A DNA stretch of 64,000 nt, from the NCBI GenBank assembly GCA_030762175.1, contig CM060831.1, forward strand, positions 26,402,001-26,466,000, read 5' to 3'. The stretch's first letter is position 1; every line of letters starts with the position of its first letter. A model generated the notes under the pieces. It ran no database searches, had not been told where the DNA came from, and worked only from the letters and a program-made list of their open reading frames with translations. This stretch comes from Metallyticus violacea (lineage: Eukaryota > Arthropoda > Insecta > Mantodea > Metallyticidae). The position numbers and the translations under genes were made by a program. This document shows positions 35,446 through 47,640 of the stretch, piece by piece.

Positions 35446-35717
35446 TTGGCGACAAACGTGGCTATCATACCAAACCGCTTCAGTATAAAAATTACTACTT
35501 CTAGCTTAAAAAAAAAAAAAGTCATACGTTGTCCCCTCAGTAACACTAGGGAACACAATACTCATTTTTATTTATATTCAATTCCTGACTATGGCAGTCA
35601 TGTACGATATAAGGCTAGGTTACTGATATTTTGTAGCAAGGTTACTAAATAAATCATTATATGCAGTTTAAAACATAATTATTACGCTTGATAATGTTCT
35701 TGGTGAGTTCCCTAAGC

Positions 35718-35748
<31 letters not shown>

Positions 35749-35939
35749 CATGCACAACTTTATTACCAAAAGTCCCTTGCTGAGATGGGAGCCTGGAGCG
35801 GAATTTTGTATTGAAAAGAATTGTAAATTTTAAGATAAATGTGTTATTGAATATTTTAAAGTTGCTTTGAGTGAAACCTTCGTTTGATCATTTAGTCTAG
35901 TGCTGGGGTGTGTTATTGTTGGTCGGTTTATTTCTGTGT
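35446..35939. other. Unassigned interval with (GT)n
   Basis: (GT)n at 35720-35748 and an A-run at 35510-35520. Nothing else recognised. Confidence 0.5.
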
Positions 35940-36840
35940 TCAGCATGGATAAATGTGAGACGTCAGTCCAGATAATTTTTGTCATGTTTGTGGAAAGGTC
36001 ACACAAAATCCCAAAGGAAATAAAATAATAAAATTACAAAAACTACTCACTTTCACTGCTTTAGTTGAAAAATTGGTCATTTATATAAAATGTGGGCCCC
36101 TTTTATATTACTTGAGAAAGTGTTTATGTGGTAAAAGTATCAGGATTGACTGAGAATAGTCCCTCATAGCGAAACTTTACCAGCACCAGTTCCCCCACAG
36201 TCACTGGGAGAAACTGATAGTAACAGCATGATGATTCAAATAAGTCTCAAGTTCAAGTGATTCAACATACGAACTGCAGTTGTTCGATCAGTCAGGTTTA
36301 GATGATTTAGTGCGGGATTTAAATTTGGAGAAAAAACAAGCAGAGATTGCAACAGCAGGATATGCGTGCTGAAACTACTGGAATACAGCATACACATAGA
36401 AAACGGTATGTTTATTTCCCAGTTTGACATATGCAAAGATATTTTCGTTGGCCCACAGGGAAGTTTTTAAAAGTGTTTTTTTTAAAGCAATTGTGGAAAT
36501 AGCTGCCTGGTAAGGCAGTGATTGAAGGATTTTTTGGCAATAGAAAGGATGAACAATATGGACACATTACTATACTGTTATAAAGAAATTGCTTGTTAAA
36601 ATGTCATAAAAGTGCATATCCTCCACTAACATTAAGATTTTTTTTTGTGTGTGTGAAAATTTGTGTGTTGTAAGTAATGAAGAGATAGAGAGCGTTTTCA
36701 TCAATACATAGCCACAATAGAAAAACTGGTCGTTGAGATCCTGTAATGCTGTGGGATTATTGCTGGCTTATGAAGAGGGACAGTAATTCTGACTTCAAGA
36801 TAACACCCAAGGCAGCAAGCATTAGAACCCATGATGATAC
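35940..36840 (+). pseudogene. Second relic of the multicopy uncharacterised arthropod protein
   Basis: The start, MDKCETS near 35945 then NFCHVCGKVTQNPKG and KLLTFTALVEKLV, fits the family N-terminus (CYVCGE---, then a KCY-LYFGC motif). QSGLDDLVRDLNLEKKQAEI at about 36280-36335 is the best block and fits SDLNDLVRDLNLSK. DPVMLWDYCWLMKRDSNSDF near 36735-36790 fits the family C-terminus (DYCW-LKRD). The central part (MKQFVKAL block) is absent here but present at 9545-9955. Stops and frame changes are present. Confidence 0.65.
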
Positions 36841-37090
36841 GCGTTTTGTTGTTTCTATTGTTAATGTTTTAATGGTTTATACACTTCATTTCATTGCTAT
36901 TTGACTAACAAGTGCCTTTCATTGTCCTAAAAATAGCAAGTTTCAATTGACATTTAAATTGTTAATTGAACATTTCAGAATTTGATTTTCTTAGACATCC
37001 TTTGAATTAAGCCCGAAAGGAAAAATCCAATGTTCAGAATCAGTGCATCGTTTTCCATAAGAAGCAGATATTTTACTGTGGATTTTTTTA

Positions 37091-37343
37091 TTTGTTTTAT
37101 TTACGTTCAATTCAGAGCGTGAAACGGCCGGTAAATTTTGCTCAAGGCCTTTTCTTTCAGGCTTGAGGTTCTTTTTCGTGCCGTAAATCTACGACATGGG
37201 ACCCACGACTTTACTTCCCTTCTGAAGGAAAACATATTTAGGATTTTTACGCCTGAAAAAATCAATCGTCCCTAGCCGAGTTCGAACCCGCCACCTTGGA
37301 TTTAGCAGGCAAGCATGGTTACCACTAGACCACCAGGTTCGAC
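37091..37343 (-). mobile_element. SINE-A with internal deletion in the tail
   Basis: A minus-strand copy with an intact head. The plus strand reads TTTACGTTCAATTCAGAGCG, so GGACGCTCTTTAACATCTCA and its neighbours have been lost, deleting the tail hairpin. Confidence 0.88.
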
Positions 37344-38960
37344 TTTTCACTATGGAGGAATGGCAAAATTATTTTGATACCTTTGTAATTAATATGTAAC
37401 AACACACTTGGATACATGGGGATAATTAAAAGCATTATGAACTGTTTCTTTGAGCAAAATGATGTTACATTTCGGTTTACAAGAGACTGTTAGTGAGGAA
37501 TGGAAAATAAATAGAAGGAACAGAGCAGAATAACAGCTAATGAAATGAAATTTATGAGAGGTGGGGTGTACAAAATGAAACCATAAATGTAATAGCGATG
37601 TAATGGAAGAATTACAATTAGAACCGTTACAACATTAACAGGAGAATCTGATAAATCACATACATCGCGTGCGTACAAATAGAATCCAAAAGCCGTGTTT
37701 CATTATCTGAAATGGGAAAAAGATCTACTAGGACACCTAATGACCCGTAAGGTCAAACATTTCAACGAGAGATTAGGCCTTATACTCAAAGGAAGAAGAA
37801 AGCGACTTTCAATCAGTATATGGATAATTCCCACCCACACTTTTTATTTTTCGTGCTTTTACTAGGAAGAACGTCGCTATAGCTAGAAAAAATTGAAATG
37901 TTCATGTTATGCCAACGGGTTTCTCTTTTAATTTCCTAAAAAGTATAATTCTTCCCACAGCCTACGTTAGGTAATTTAGAAACTCACGTTTTTCACATAA
38001 AACACGTTTAAACCACAGCATATGTCATAAAAATTATAAACGACATTGCAGAGTGAAAATTATGACTGGTTGCTCGGGAGAAAATACTTTGCCGATGTTT
38101 GTCCTTGACCCCGGATTTCCTCTCTGATTAAGAAATTATTAATACTGACAGGCAAAACAATCCTGAGGTGCAGTCATATCCGGTGCCCTCTATAAGACCC
38201 CTCAAGGACAAAGGGGCCGGTCTGCTTATCACTTTGGAATGTCTTTAGACATGGAACTGTTATCAGCGATGTATGAGTGTGCATACCTTGCCCATATGAA
38301 GTCATAAGTTGCTTCGTTGGCAGAAAACTATTTACGATAACTCCCGTAGACCTTCGGTGGTTCTGCGCTTGGAAACATTACTGCCACGGTGCTCTTGTTA
38401 CTCACCGGCAGGTCAAAGCAAGTCTCAACAATGACTAATAAACTCTTCCTTAGCTCTAGGAAAGCTACCGTTCGACACCATTCCACATGGACTTTGTCGA
38501 ATGTTAAAGCGTAGACTGCTATTGGCTGAAGCACATATATTATTGGTACGTTTAGACAGAGTGTGTCTGTAAATTTGATAAGTTTCTTCGATTTTTAACG
38601 AGGAAAGTGTGGCGACTTAATTGACGCGTGTCTCGCACAAATTATGTAAAATGATTGCAAATGATTGCAAAGTGAGGTTGCTCAGGTGTCCGCTATTGCG
38701 GATCAGGGGTCTTCCTCAGAATGATTTTGAGTGTGTTCTGCCATCTGTCTCATACATTCATACCTTTTTTGTTGACTTGAGAATGTCTGCGCTTGATCCT
38801 CTGTATTGACTTTTGTGACCTGCGTGAAGAAACGTTATTCCTTATATTACCAATTTGCCTTTATGAATTTCTTTCGACGCGGCCCGTTTCTAGTTTCTTC
38901 TACAATTATCTGATAATGCTAAGATTATAATTCAATTTCTAAATACGGGAAAACTATAGT
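37344..38960. other. Unassigned interval
   Basis: Short open frames at 38328-38534 (minus) and 38621-38809 (plus) are unrecognised. Nothing else seen. Confidence 0.4.
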
Positions 38961-38969
38961 AGAACCTTC

Positions 38970-39930
38970 CAAATAACCATCACATCTTCTCAAAGTACTT
39001 TACTTTATGGTCTATGCAGCTTTGCATCCTTTGAAACCAACCCTGAAAACACCCTCGTCAGTCTTCTTCGGGTACGTTTGCAACTTTTTGCCGATACGCT
39101 TCAGCAGCCAAACTCTGCCATACCATCGCCCCCAAAGTTTATTTCACTTTCAGAAACAAAAATAAGTTATGGCATAGACCGGGACTGTAGGCAGAATGGA
39201 AAATCAACTGGACACAGGACTCGCACAGAAACTCGTTTGTCCACATTGCAATGAGTGTCGTGATCACGAGAATACCCCGTAGACCCTTCTTTAGCTACCT
39301 TTCAAAGATTTTCTAAAAACTCCTGGGAGGCTATGTGCAATATCCACAATTCTCTTTTGTAGAGAAACAATGACCAAATTTCCGCATTTTTTAAAGAAAG
39401 TAGTCATCATTCGCCTGCAGATACTGGTGCATGCATCGCTTTCTCACGAGGTTCCTCATCCGGAAATATCCAAAACTGCGGATTGAAGTTTGGTTTCCAT
39501 GATCATATTATTCATTACTGTTACACGTCGTGAGACCCCTTTTCATCATTCCAGATTCCAGCTAGTCTTCTGACAGCAAACGTGGCACCCACCGGCAACA
39601 AACTTGTCTTGCACGGAGATTTGGTGCACGATAGTTTGGATTGATGACGAAGCGATGCCTAGAGTCTACTCTGTGTTCTGGTATGTCGTTCGTGGATCTG
39701 TGCGAAACGTGTTCTCATCAGCCGCCACCTTTTCATCCGTCACAGCTTTGACAGGCCTCCCAGGTCTCACTTTGTCTTTCAAAGATGTCAGCCTCGCCAA
39801 AATTCCAAAAAGTTCTCTGCAAACGCTTCAGTGATTGCATTTTTGTTAATCCACTTTTATAATCATTCTGAAAATGATCTCTAGTCAGCTCCAAGCACAA
39901 GACTACAATTGACAATTTATTGCAGCTGCA
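38970..39930 (-). pseudogene. Mariner transposase relic, reverse strand
   Basis: From right to left on the minus strand: INKNAITEAFAENFLEFWRG (near 39860), DENTFRTDPRTTYQNTE (about 39725-39680), TLGIASSSIQTIVHQISVQD (about 39670-39615, second helix-turn-helix), FPDEEPREKAMHAPVSAGE (about 39460-39410), MTTFFKKCGNLVIVSLQKRI (about 39400-39345), HSAYSPGLCHNLFLFLK (about 39190-39140; the third catalytic Asp region, with SPGL for SPDL), and C-terminal EDWRGCFQGWFQRM near 39065-39030. Stops and frame changes are frequent. Confidence 0.78.
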
Positions 39931-40394
39931 ATAATTGGAGTCGTCCTCTTATCTTTGATATTATTTACCAATCAAGGAAACTCTCTCTTCATAGCTGCAA
40001 TCGAAAAACTCGTATCTCTTCCATTCTTCTCCGTTTCGAAAATGAAATTAGAGACCCTCGAAATTATAGAAAGATACTTATTAAATTGTAATATCTCATG
40101 CTTAAGCTACGAAATTTTGGGAAGTCCGTTGTATAAATAAGGAACTATTTGATCGGTGAATTCCTCTGAGAGCAATGAATTATCACGATATTTACTTTCA
40201 CAATTTTGGTGATAAATTGGTAACATTGTATTAATTTGTGAAGATAATCTCTCGACAATTAAGCAATATTTTCGTACAGATTTATACCGGTTGACACTTG
40301 ATTAACTATACTTTGCTCTGAAAATTTGTTTGTGTTAAACAAGCTGATGGGGAACTTCCATTGATTCCAGGCTCTCGGATTGTGCAAAACAAGA
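39931..40394. other. Unassigned interval
   Basis: Nothing recognised. Confidence 0.4.
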
Positions 40395-41330
40395 AATTCT
40401 TATCTTTATTTATAAGTAGTACCACTCAGAAAGTTTCTGGACAGGGTCAGATTAAAACTGAACACAGCGTTTTTTCAAAGCACTCTCTTTGAGCCTCTTA
40501 AATTAAGGCATTCTTCAGGAAAGAACTGGCCCCCACTAATTATCCTCGTATGCTGCTACAGCATTTTCTTGGCTTGAAAATCGCTTTCTCCGTAATCGAT
40601 TCCTCACTAAAAGTAACCGGGAGAAGTCGGAAGGTGCCGAATCAGGACTATAAGAAAATGGGTGCCAAGTTCAAAGAGATACTCTCAAGGAAGTTAAGCA
40701 TTACATTGACAGGGTAGACATAGACACTATCATGTCTCTAAATCCGTTCCGCGGCCGTTTTTCACAAATATTTTGGAAAACTTTTGGATGACAATTTGTT
40801 GTGTACCATTCTGCTGTAGCTATTCTTCAATCTTCAAGGTGAAGTGTTGCCCTTGACCATATATGGAGAATGTCAGCACTTTTTCTTCTCCGCACTCATT
40901 TTACTTTAATTGGGAATTTTATGTAGATCCAACTTTGTACATACATGTGTATTACCTATGATTTCAGAAACACGACTAGAGTCCTTATTTAATGTATCTT
41001 TGGAGCATTTTCCAGGACTTTTCCACAGGAAAGACGACCTTCTGCCATTCAAAGAGGCTATTAGCTATCACCGTGTTCCACCATTAAATAGTAATGGAAA
41101 AATGTTGAGACCTTTCCCCGCATTGTATAAAGGGATACCTTAAATTCTTTTAAATCACCAGGGTTTTCTTGTAGCATCTCTACATCGGCGTTGTTTTCTG
41201 TAGGTATTCCGCTTTTTTCGTCATCTTTAAAAATATGTTCGGCTCCTCTTGAATTCTGCAATCGCTCAAGACGTTGTTTCTGGTTTAAGTCGTTAAACCG
41301 TAATAAAGCATTCACGACAATGACGACACT
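40395..41330 (-). pseudogene. Second mariner transposase relic, reverse strand
   Basis: The minus-strand frame 41315-41061 reads NALLRFNDLNQKQRLERLQN, then KDDEKSGIPTENNADVEMLQ and ENPGDLKEF, which fits the linker (DDERSGRP--, then L-EENP--T). Further left, YSPDSAPSDF (third catalytic Asp preserved, about 40655-40625), RRKRFSSQENAVAAYED (about 40590-40545) and QRECFEKTLCSVLI (about 40500-40450) complete the C-terminus. The first and second Asp motifs are not readable. Confidence 0.72.
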
Positions 41331-43871
41331 GAATTAGCACAAGTGTTTCTTTCATTCGAGATTGTTGAGGTTGCACTGTTGGCAGCTGGTGGAGTTATGT
41401 TGCTTGTCAGATAAAAGCATGGGCTACAACGCATTATAAAGAGTTTACTCAGATCCGGAAACTGCAAATACAAGTGTTTCTGTAAAATTGTTGTGAGACT
41501 GCTTCATCAAGCTTATTGTGAGTCATTTACGGTTACATCCTTTCCACAGCTTTTGACATGGTTCTCGTCATCTTACACCAAACAAATGTGGGGCATGGCA
41601 TCAACCCTCGCCAGATAATTGTGTATATACATACACACGGGCTCCATTCGAAACTTGAGCATAAAATAACATGGTTCTGCCGCAGCAGGAGAGTTGAGAG
41701 AATAATAGTACATCATCAGTCTCTGTCTTGACTAACTCCATTCCTCTCACACCAGCTTCTCGTTGTGTCTTCTTTATCTTTCTCGTTTTGTTAACTTTTT
41801 CTCCTGTTATTTTGTATCTGTTTTATCTCTCCCTCCCCATTCTGACCCTTCTATTTTTTGTGTTAATTTGCTCGCGTTTGTGTTTATATGCTTCCCTTCT
41901 AATCTTGCTTGCTTTCTTTTGTTTTGTTGCTGTGGGTAATTGTCTGTTATTTGTTTCGGAGTTATTTACTAAACTCCGACGTTTCCTTCTCTTCTGCATT
42001 TCAGCGACCAGGTGTTTGTGGGTTTGACTCCATCTGAGAGATATGAGCTTAAAAGAATTAGTGTGTATTTTGCTTTAAAAAAAAAAAAAACAAGTGGCTA
42101 ATGTGATTATTATAACATAACTAAATGCAGTGGTTCTCTACACTCTTATAGGGGTCCATAAAATGATTGCACTTTTCTATTAAATTTTAACAACTCATTT
42201 TACTGTAAACCTGCAAGTGAGTGCTTTCTGACACATTGAACTAAAGTAAGCTGCCTAAATAACGCCACCTCAATACGTTAATTGCTATAGGTTTGGATAT
42301 AAAGTAATACAAACAAAAAAAGTATGACAAAATTCTTTAATCTTTTCTTCAAACAATAGTATAACAACATAAATGGTGTTGTGTAGCGGATATGAAATTC
42401 ATCTCAATAAAGAAAAACGTATATACTGGCGTTAGTAGGGGCGATTGAACAATTTAACGCTATTTCTTTTCTAATACAGAAAATTTAGAATTCTTTTAGC
42501 CAATCAATATAGAAAATTTGAAACTTAATGTGAGTGTGTGTTAAAATGATAAATATTTTACTTAAAATTAATAATTCTGTCTTGGTCGTAAGACGAAGCA
42601 TAAAATGGAACAGGAAATTTCGTCTTAAAAATAAATAAAAGACTGCTCTTTTCGGCATTATCAAAATATAAAACAAATAGGTAACGTGGTAAGGAGTGTA
42701 AGGCCCTATTCACAATGAAAATTAAACGCAAACATAATAAGACGTAACACGTTAACTTAGTAGTATGTAAGCATTCACAATGAAAGATGCAAACGTACAT
42801 ATTAGCCGAGCAAAAATAAGAAAAACGAAGATCAATAAACAGCTGATTGAAAATGGCTGTTTCTGAGCAGAAGGCGGTAGCGTTTATGCATATGCAAAGT
42901 ACAGTAACTAATTTGCTTGGAGTAATATGAGCAGGAATGGCTTTCTTATAATGCAATTAATCTTTTGTCCATTGACGTCATTCTGTCTACAGTCACTGAT
43001 CTTCAGCTCTCTCTAACCATAACTTGCCCTTACCGGAGCACAGAAATCAAGTGCAACCATTTGTTTAAAATAAATTTAATTTAAACATAAATCGCGATTT
43101 AGATATTGAGGGGGAGTTTAAAACTAATGTTGATTACATTTTACGTCTCACCTTCTCACCTCCAGTTAGCCCAACTTAGATGTTCCAAATAGCACCCGTA
43201 CCTTATGATACTTAAACTTCAAATCTCATTGTCAGGCAACCTGAATTTTCTTGTCGTTTGAATTTGAACAGAAAAAAGTATGAAGGTAAGCAGTTTCAAG
43301 ATGGTGCATACACTACAATAAAGAACAGAATGGGTAGAGAAGTCTTTAATTTTTTACGGTTCATTATTTCTAATTTCTATGTGCCTTATAGTACAACCTT
43401 GTGTAATGTTTAACACAACATAAAAATCTATGGTGTGGTGTGAAATATGTAACAATACCAAATAAATAATAGTTATCTTGAAAACATGTAAAATTATGCA
43501 GTATTGTGCGAAATTCATGGCTGCTCGTAAAATTTATTATCTTCACATAAGCAGTTTGATATGAAAATAATGTTAAGTATCTACTATACAGTTTAAGTAT
43601 AAAAATATACTGATATACAAAATTATATCTACTCGCTATCTTAGAGTACTTGTTACACAATGGAAGACTGACAAAAGTAAAAACTGCTAATTAAAAATAA
43701 AAACAACAGATCAAAGGTACTAGAGAACTTGTATAATAGGAAAATGAACTTTAAAAAAAGGAATATTTATGTAAATGCAATAATGCATCTTATACACCGG
43801 AATGGCGCCATAGAAAATCGAAGCTACAAACAGTAGTACTACTCTACCAATCACTTTAATATAGCCGGAGC

Positions 43872-43878
<7 letters not shown>
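41331..43878. other. Unassigned interval with a strong pyrimidine-rich tract
   Basis: Plus-strand 41728-42004 is heavily T/C-rich and ends in TTCTGCATTTCAG. A hAT-terminus-like CAGTGGTTCTCTAC occurs at 42130. CCTATTCACAATGAAAA at about 42703 and CATTCACAATGAAAGATG near 42772 form a short direct repeat. No gene supported. Confidence 0.4.

Positions 43879-43919
<41 letters not shown>
43879..43919. repeat. (AT)n microsatellite at the SINE-A 3' end
   Basis: About 20 AT units next to the 3' (AT-rich) end of the minus-strand SINE-A, probably grown from its tail. Confidence 0.95.
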
Positions 43920-43920
<1 letters not shown>

Positions 43921-43923
43921 ATA

Positions 43924-44166
43924 TGCGGACGCTATTAATATCTCAGGTCATCAGTGTCCCACTCAATTCAGGGCGTGAAATGGCCGATAAATTTTTTCTG
44001 AGGCCTCTACTTTCACGTTTGAGGTTTTTTACGTGCCGTAAATCTGTGACACGGGACCCATGGCTTTACTTCTCTTCCGAAGGAAGCCATACTTAGGATT
44101 TTTACGACAAAATCCATCCGGATTGAACCCGCGATCTTGGCAAGTTTGGTTACCACTACACCACCG
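43924..44166 (-). mobile_element. SINE-A, minus strand, damaged head
   Basis: Tail and body are well preserved (ATATCTCAGGTCATCAGTGT on the plus strand). The head is shortened: the plus strand reads GATCTTGGCAAGTTTGG, with the GGTTTAGAAGG stretch lost. Confidence 0.87.
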
Positions 44167-45884
44167 AAGTTAAGTGCAATAGCAATTAAAGTAATACGTT
44201 TATAACCCAAAAAGTTTTACTTTTGTAGCTATACCAATAAAGGCAGAATTTAAACATTGTTGTATCTAAATGAAGTCTCCAAAAAGTATGTTTACAAACT
44301 GGCAATGCTCGCCGGCTCGCACATCCTGTTGAGTGCTATAGAAGCGGCGCAGCCAATCAACAACTCATATTTCTCCTCGTCTTGTTTGCTGCCCCTGTTC
44401 GATTCTCATTTTTGGCTGTACTTGCTATCTAGGAGTATAAAGTAAGCATCTACCGTAGTCATGGTCAGGTCGCAAGTGAAGTGGCGGGATTGAGCTGTAC
44501 CAGATGATACAGGTGTAAGAACTATGCCAAAGCAACGCGCAGTTACCAATAAAGTCATATGTCAGCACTCAAAAATAGTTTAAATTTGAGTTAGAAACGG
44601 AAAACTATTAAATTAGTAATTACATAGGTATATACTGGATAAAAGATTGATGGCTGTAGCTGCTGTACCCTGTGTGAAATATGTACCAGCGTGTGTAAAA
44701 TAAAACTTATGGAAAACATTCCTGCTTGTGTATCTTGTCTTTGCATTATGCACAAATATGTAACCCAGTCTCTACGCCTTGAGTACTGTTTTCTGATTCA
44801 TATCATGTAGACAAAACGGATCTGCCTCTTAATACATGAATTCATTGGCCTAAGGATGGGAAGCATCTCAGTTTCAAGAAAAGGAACTCACCAAGCGCTC
44901 ATTTGGATAGCGTGCTGAATGGGAAGAGTGATGTTAAGAGCCCGATAGGTACCCTGGAACTGCGCACACAATTATATGTCACTCAGTAGTCTAAGCAGAT
45001 GAGGAGTTGATTGCAGAGGTGATACACGTTCGAGATAATGCGACGAAAGAGTTTCATTAACCGCTCTCGGATTACAGCGGCAGTTCCCTGGAGGTTTGAT
45101 CCTCTCTTTCTCTGCCTCTCCTTCTCTCTCTTGATGATCGTGGACCCCTTGGACTGCCAGACAAGCCCCGAAGGCTGCTGTGACCTTGAAGCGACTGCTT
45201 GTTACCAAGTGCTGGTTACAGGTTTGTGTTCTGGCCGGTCCTCCGCCCTCCTCCTTTGTACAGTGCTGGGATTTAAACCTCCCAAATACCAGATATTTAA
45301 AAAGCATAACCAGCTAATGCTTAAACCGATCTTAATTTTCTTGTTCAAACAGAGGCTTTGATTAGGCACGGTAGCACAACGCAAAGCGCTCGATTGCCAG
45401 CTGAATTCACGCAAAGTCATAGTTGTCAAAAAGAAAGTCATCAATTGTTACATTATTTATAATTGCTTCTTATAATCGCCACCATCATTGCACCAATTTC
45501 TCTCTTCTTTTTGCAGTTCGGCTACGATATCCTACAACTTTTACTGTATGTGAATCTTTCGAGGTTTTCCTCTATTTAACTTCCATGAAATTTTCTTGCA
45601 AATTACTTTGAAGGACCTAAATTTTGTTTATAAGTGTTTTTTCGTAATATTTATATTGTTTTGACAAAATTTAACTCTTACAAGCCTATAACTATCTCAA
45701 ACATAAGATTTAATAAATACTTTACTCTATTTTTTGGCTTCTTAATTTTAATCGGTTATTTGAAAAAGAATACAAATGCTCATTTTTGCAAAATTAATGT
45801 TTTAGTCTTCAGAATGTTGTACTAGATAAAGTACAATTTCTGTTGGTGCTTAAACATTGCAGTGATTGTAGTGTAATAATAATT
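44167..45884. other. Unassigned interval
   Basis: A less AT-rich patch at 44970-45320 has overlapping open frames on both strands (for example 44972-45307 minus). None is recognised; the minus strand GGTTTAAATCCC near 45280 is weakly B-box like. TTCTCTCTTCTTTTTGCAG at 45496-45514 is a good isolated splice acceptor. Confidence 0.4.
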
Positions 45885-46115
45885 ATTTAAGAAACCTCTT
45901 TAACATCTCAAGTCATCAGCATTCAGTTCGATTCAGGGCGTGAAACGATCGATAAATTTTGCTCAGAGAGCTCTTCTTTCAAGCTTGAAGTTCTTTTATG
46001 TGCCGTAAATCTACAACCAAGAACTTCACTTCCCTTTTGAATGAAGCCATACTTAGGGTTTTTACGCCCTAAAAGATCCATTGATCCTGGCCAGGGTTGA
46101 ATCCGCTCTATTGAT
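45885..46115 (-). mobile_element. SINE-A, minus strand, 5'-shortened
   Basis: Tail and body are recognisable and moderately diverged (TCTTTAACATCTCAAGTCAT on the plus strand). The sequence stops just after the B box, so the A box is missing. Confidence 0.8.
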
Positions 46116-46378
46116 TCCTAAAAGGAAATAAGCATAGAACTAGTTTCCTTTATAAAATATTTTGTTTTTGCACACATGACGTCAAAACAGATAATATGCG
46201 CATTTTTATAGTATCACGAGGACCTAAAGCAGTTGTTGTCTTTGTGCTATTGACTTCAAGAGATTCCGTAGACTGCCAGGATGATTCTGTTATCCTAAAA
46301 AAATTCATCAGATATTTGAAAACTTATTTCTATTAAAATCTTTAAACTCTTGAACTAAGCACACGATAGTTTTGTAAC

Positions 46379-46594
46379 TGTGTTTAACGCCCGTTTTAAC
46401 TACTGAGGCGGTGGACACTGATGAATATGAAATTACATGATAAATTGGGAAAGGATTTTTTACGGAAGAAAACATCTCCCCTAATTTTGCCATTTATGGG
46501 GACTAAAAATCGATAAAAACTCAGGAAAGAAGGTCCTGTTGGGAATCGAACCCCAGAGCTCCGCGCCTTAACGACGTCGGCCACACGTGGTGGT
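46379..46594 (-). mobile_element. SINE-B, minus strand
   Basis: From the tail (TGTTTAACGCCCGTTTTAAC on the plus strand) to the head (TTAACGACGTCGGCCACACG). Internally shortened in the head (the CACGAGTCCGCGATT stretch is reduced). Flanks show only an imperfect duplication around GTTTTGTAAC / GTTTGTAC. Confidence 0.85.
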
Positions 46595-46657
46595 TGTATG
46601 TTTGTACAGCACTAAAAATAGTTATCTTGTTTATTTATGTGACTTAGTCTAGAGGCA

Positions 46658-46704
46658 CTTATGTGGCCTAATGGATAAGGCGACCTGTAGTTTCTGGTTC
46701 TGCA
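46658..46704 (+). repeat. tRNA-Arg-like 5' half
   Basis: GTGGCCTAATGGATAAGGCG matches the D-arm of eukaryotic tRNA-Arg (A box) exactly as I recall it. The following anticodon half decays within about 20 nt and no B box is present. It is a truncated tRNA pseudogene or a SINE head. A T-rich TTTATTTATTTA stretch follows. Confidence 0.5.
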
Positions 46705-46926
46705 CAGATTTATTTATTTATTTATTTTTATTTTATGATGAAATGTGTTTATACGTAAATGTTAGCGGCTGCGCCCAAGAGACTGCTCCACATTTCCGTC
46801 CGTTATTGTTGGTATCGTTTCGAATGAAGATTTCATAATCAATGGCGTAGGCAAAACATAAATTTTCTATCTCAAACGCTTATCATAATCTCTGAAATTA
46901 TTGGTGTACAAGTTCTTTAGCATTCT

Positions 46927-47063
46927 GTGTCGATCCTAGTGGTCTAGTGGTAACCATACTTGCCTCATAAACCGAAGATTGCGTGTTCAAACCCGGCCAG
47001 GGTTGGTGGATTTTTTAGGGCGTAAAAGTTCTCAGTATGACTCCCTTTGAAAAGGAAATGACA
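46927..47063 (+). mobile_element. SINE-A, 3'-truncated copy
   Basis: The head (GTGTCGATCCTAGTGGTCTA, then GTTCAAACCCGGCC) and the first body part (ATTTTTTAGGGCGTAAAAG) are present. It loses similarity after GACTCCCTTTGAAAAGGAAA. The 3' end is gone, which is unusual for a SINE and implies later deletion. Confidence 0.85.
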
Positions 47064-47319
47064 TATTGAAAAGTTTTGTGTCTTTTTAAAGTATGTAAAT
47101 AATTGCAGAAAAATTCCATAACGATTTAAAAAAAAGTTTAAACCTTAAAATGGGCAGCAGAAGCTGAAATAGGAAAAAAAGGGTAAAATAAAAACTGGCA
47201 CTACTGATCCAAAGTGTACGGAAACATGTTCAATTTCTATCTGATTTAAATCCACCGAGATAGAAAAGGCATTTTGCCTAAATTTGGGGCTCTGGTGATG
47301 AGCGTTCGATAAATGCGGT

Positions 47320-47640
47320 ACAGTATAACCGCGTACATTTGGAGCGCAACTCAGAATTTATGATAAAGAGTTGTTATAAATTAATAGGACTACTTGAAAA
47401 ACCTCCCAATAGGCCGGAAAGAGGAAACAGAGTGGACAATATGGGCGATAGGTTGAAAGCTATTACACGTAATGGAAGCCAGCAGTGCATGAAGACCCAA
47501 GTCAAAAGCTGGGAGCGGCGCTGTTATTTGTGTTTCCGCCCTGTCCCAAGGCGGCAGCATCATCTGCATTGTGTTCAACTTGTAGCTGCACGTTCTGGGG
47601 AGTAACCGCAGTAATGTGCTATTTTCACTCTTTAATCAAA
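47320..47640 (+). pseudogene. Possible piggyBac-type transposase C-terminus
   Basis: MERNSEFMIKSCYKLIGLLE and KPPNRPERGNRVDN are followed by RRCYLCFRPVP and, in the next frame, SSALCSTCSCTFWG then CYFHSL. The order (helical segment, RP-- linker, Cys-rich zinc-binding end) resembles piggyBac C-termini. The match is weak and the catalytic core is absent. Confidence 0.3.

Noticed and set aside
42127..42160. CAGTGGTTCTCTAC, hAT-terminus-like
   Set aside because: No matching second end or transposase nearby, and the similarity is short.
45496..45514. Good acceptor TTCTCTCTTCTTTTTGCAG with 20 open codons
   Set aside because: No donor site follows in frame and the next codons reach a stop quickly; isolated acceptors occur by chance.
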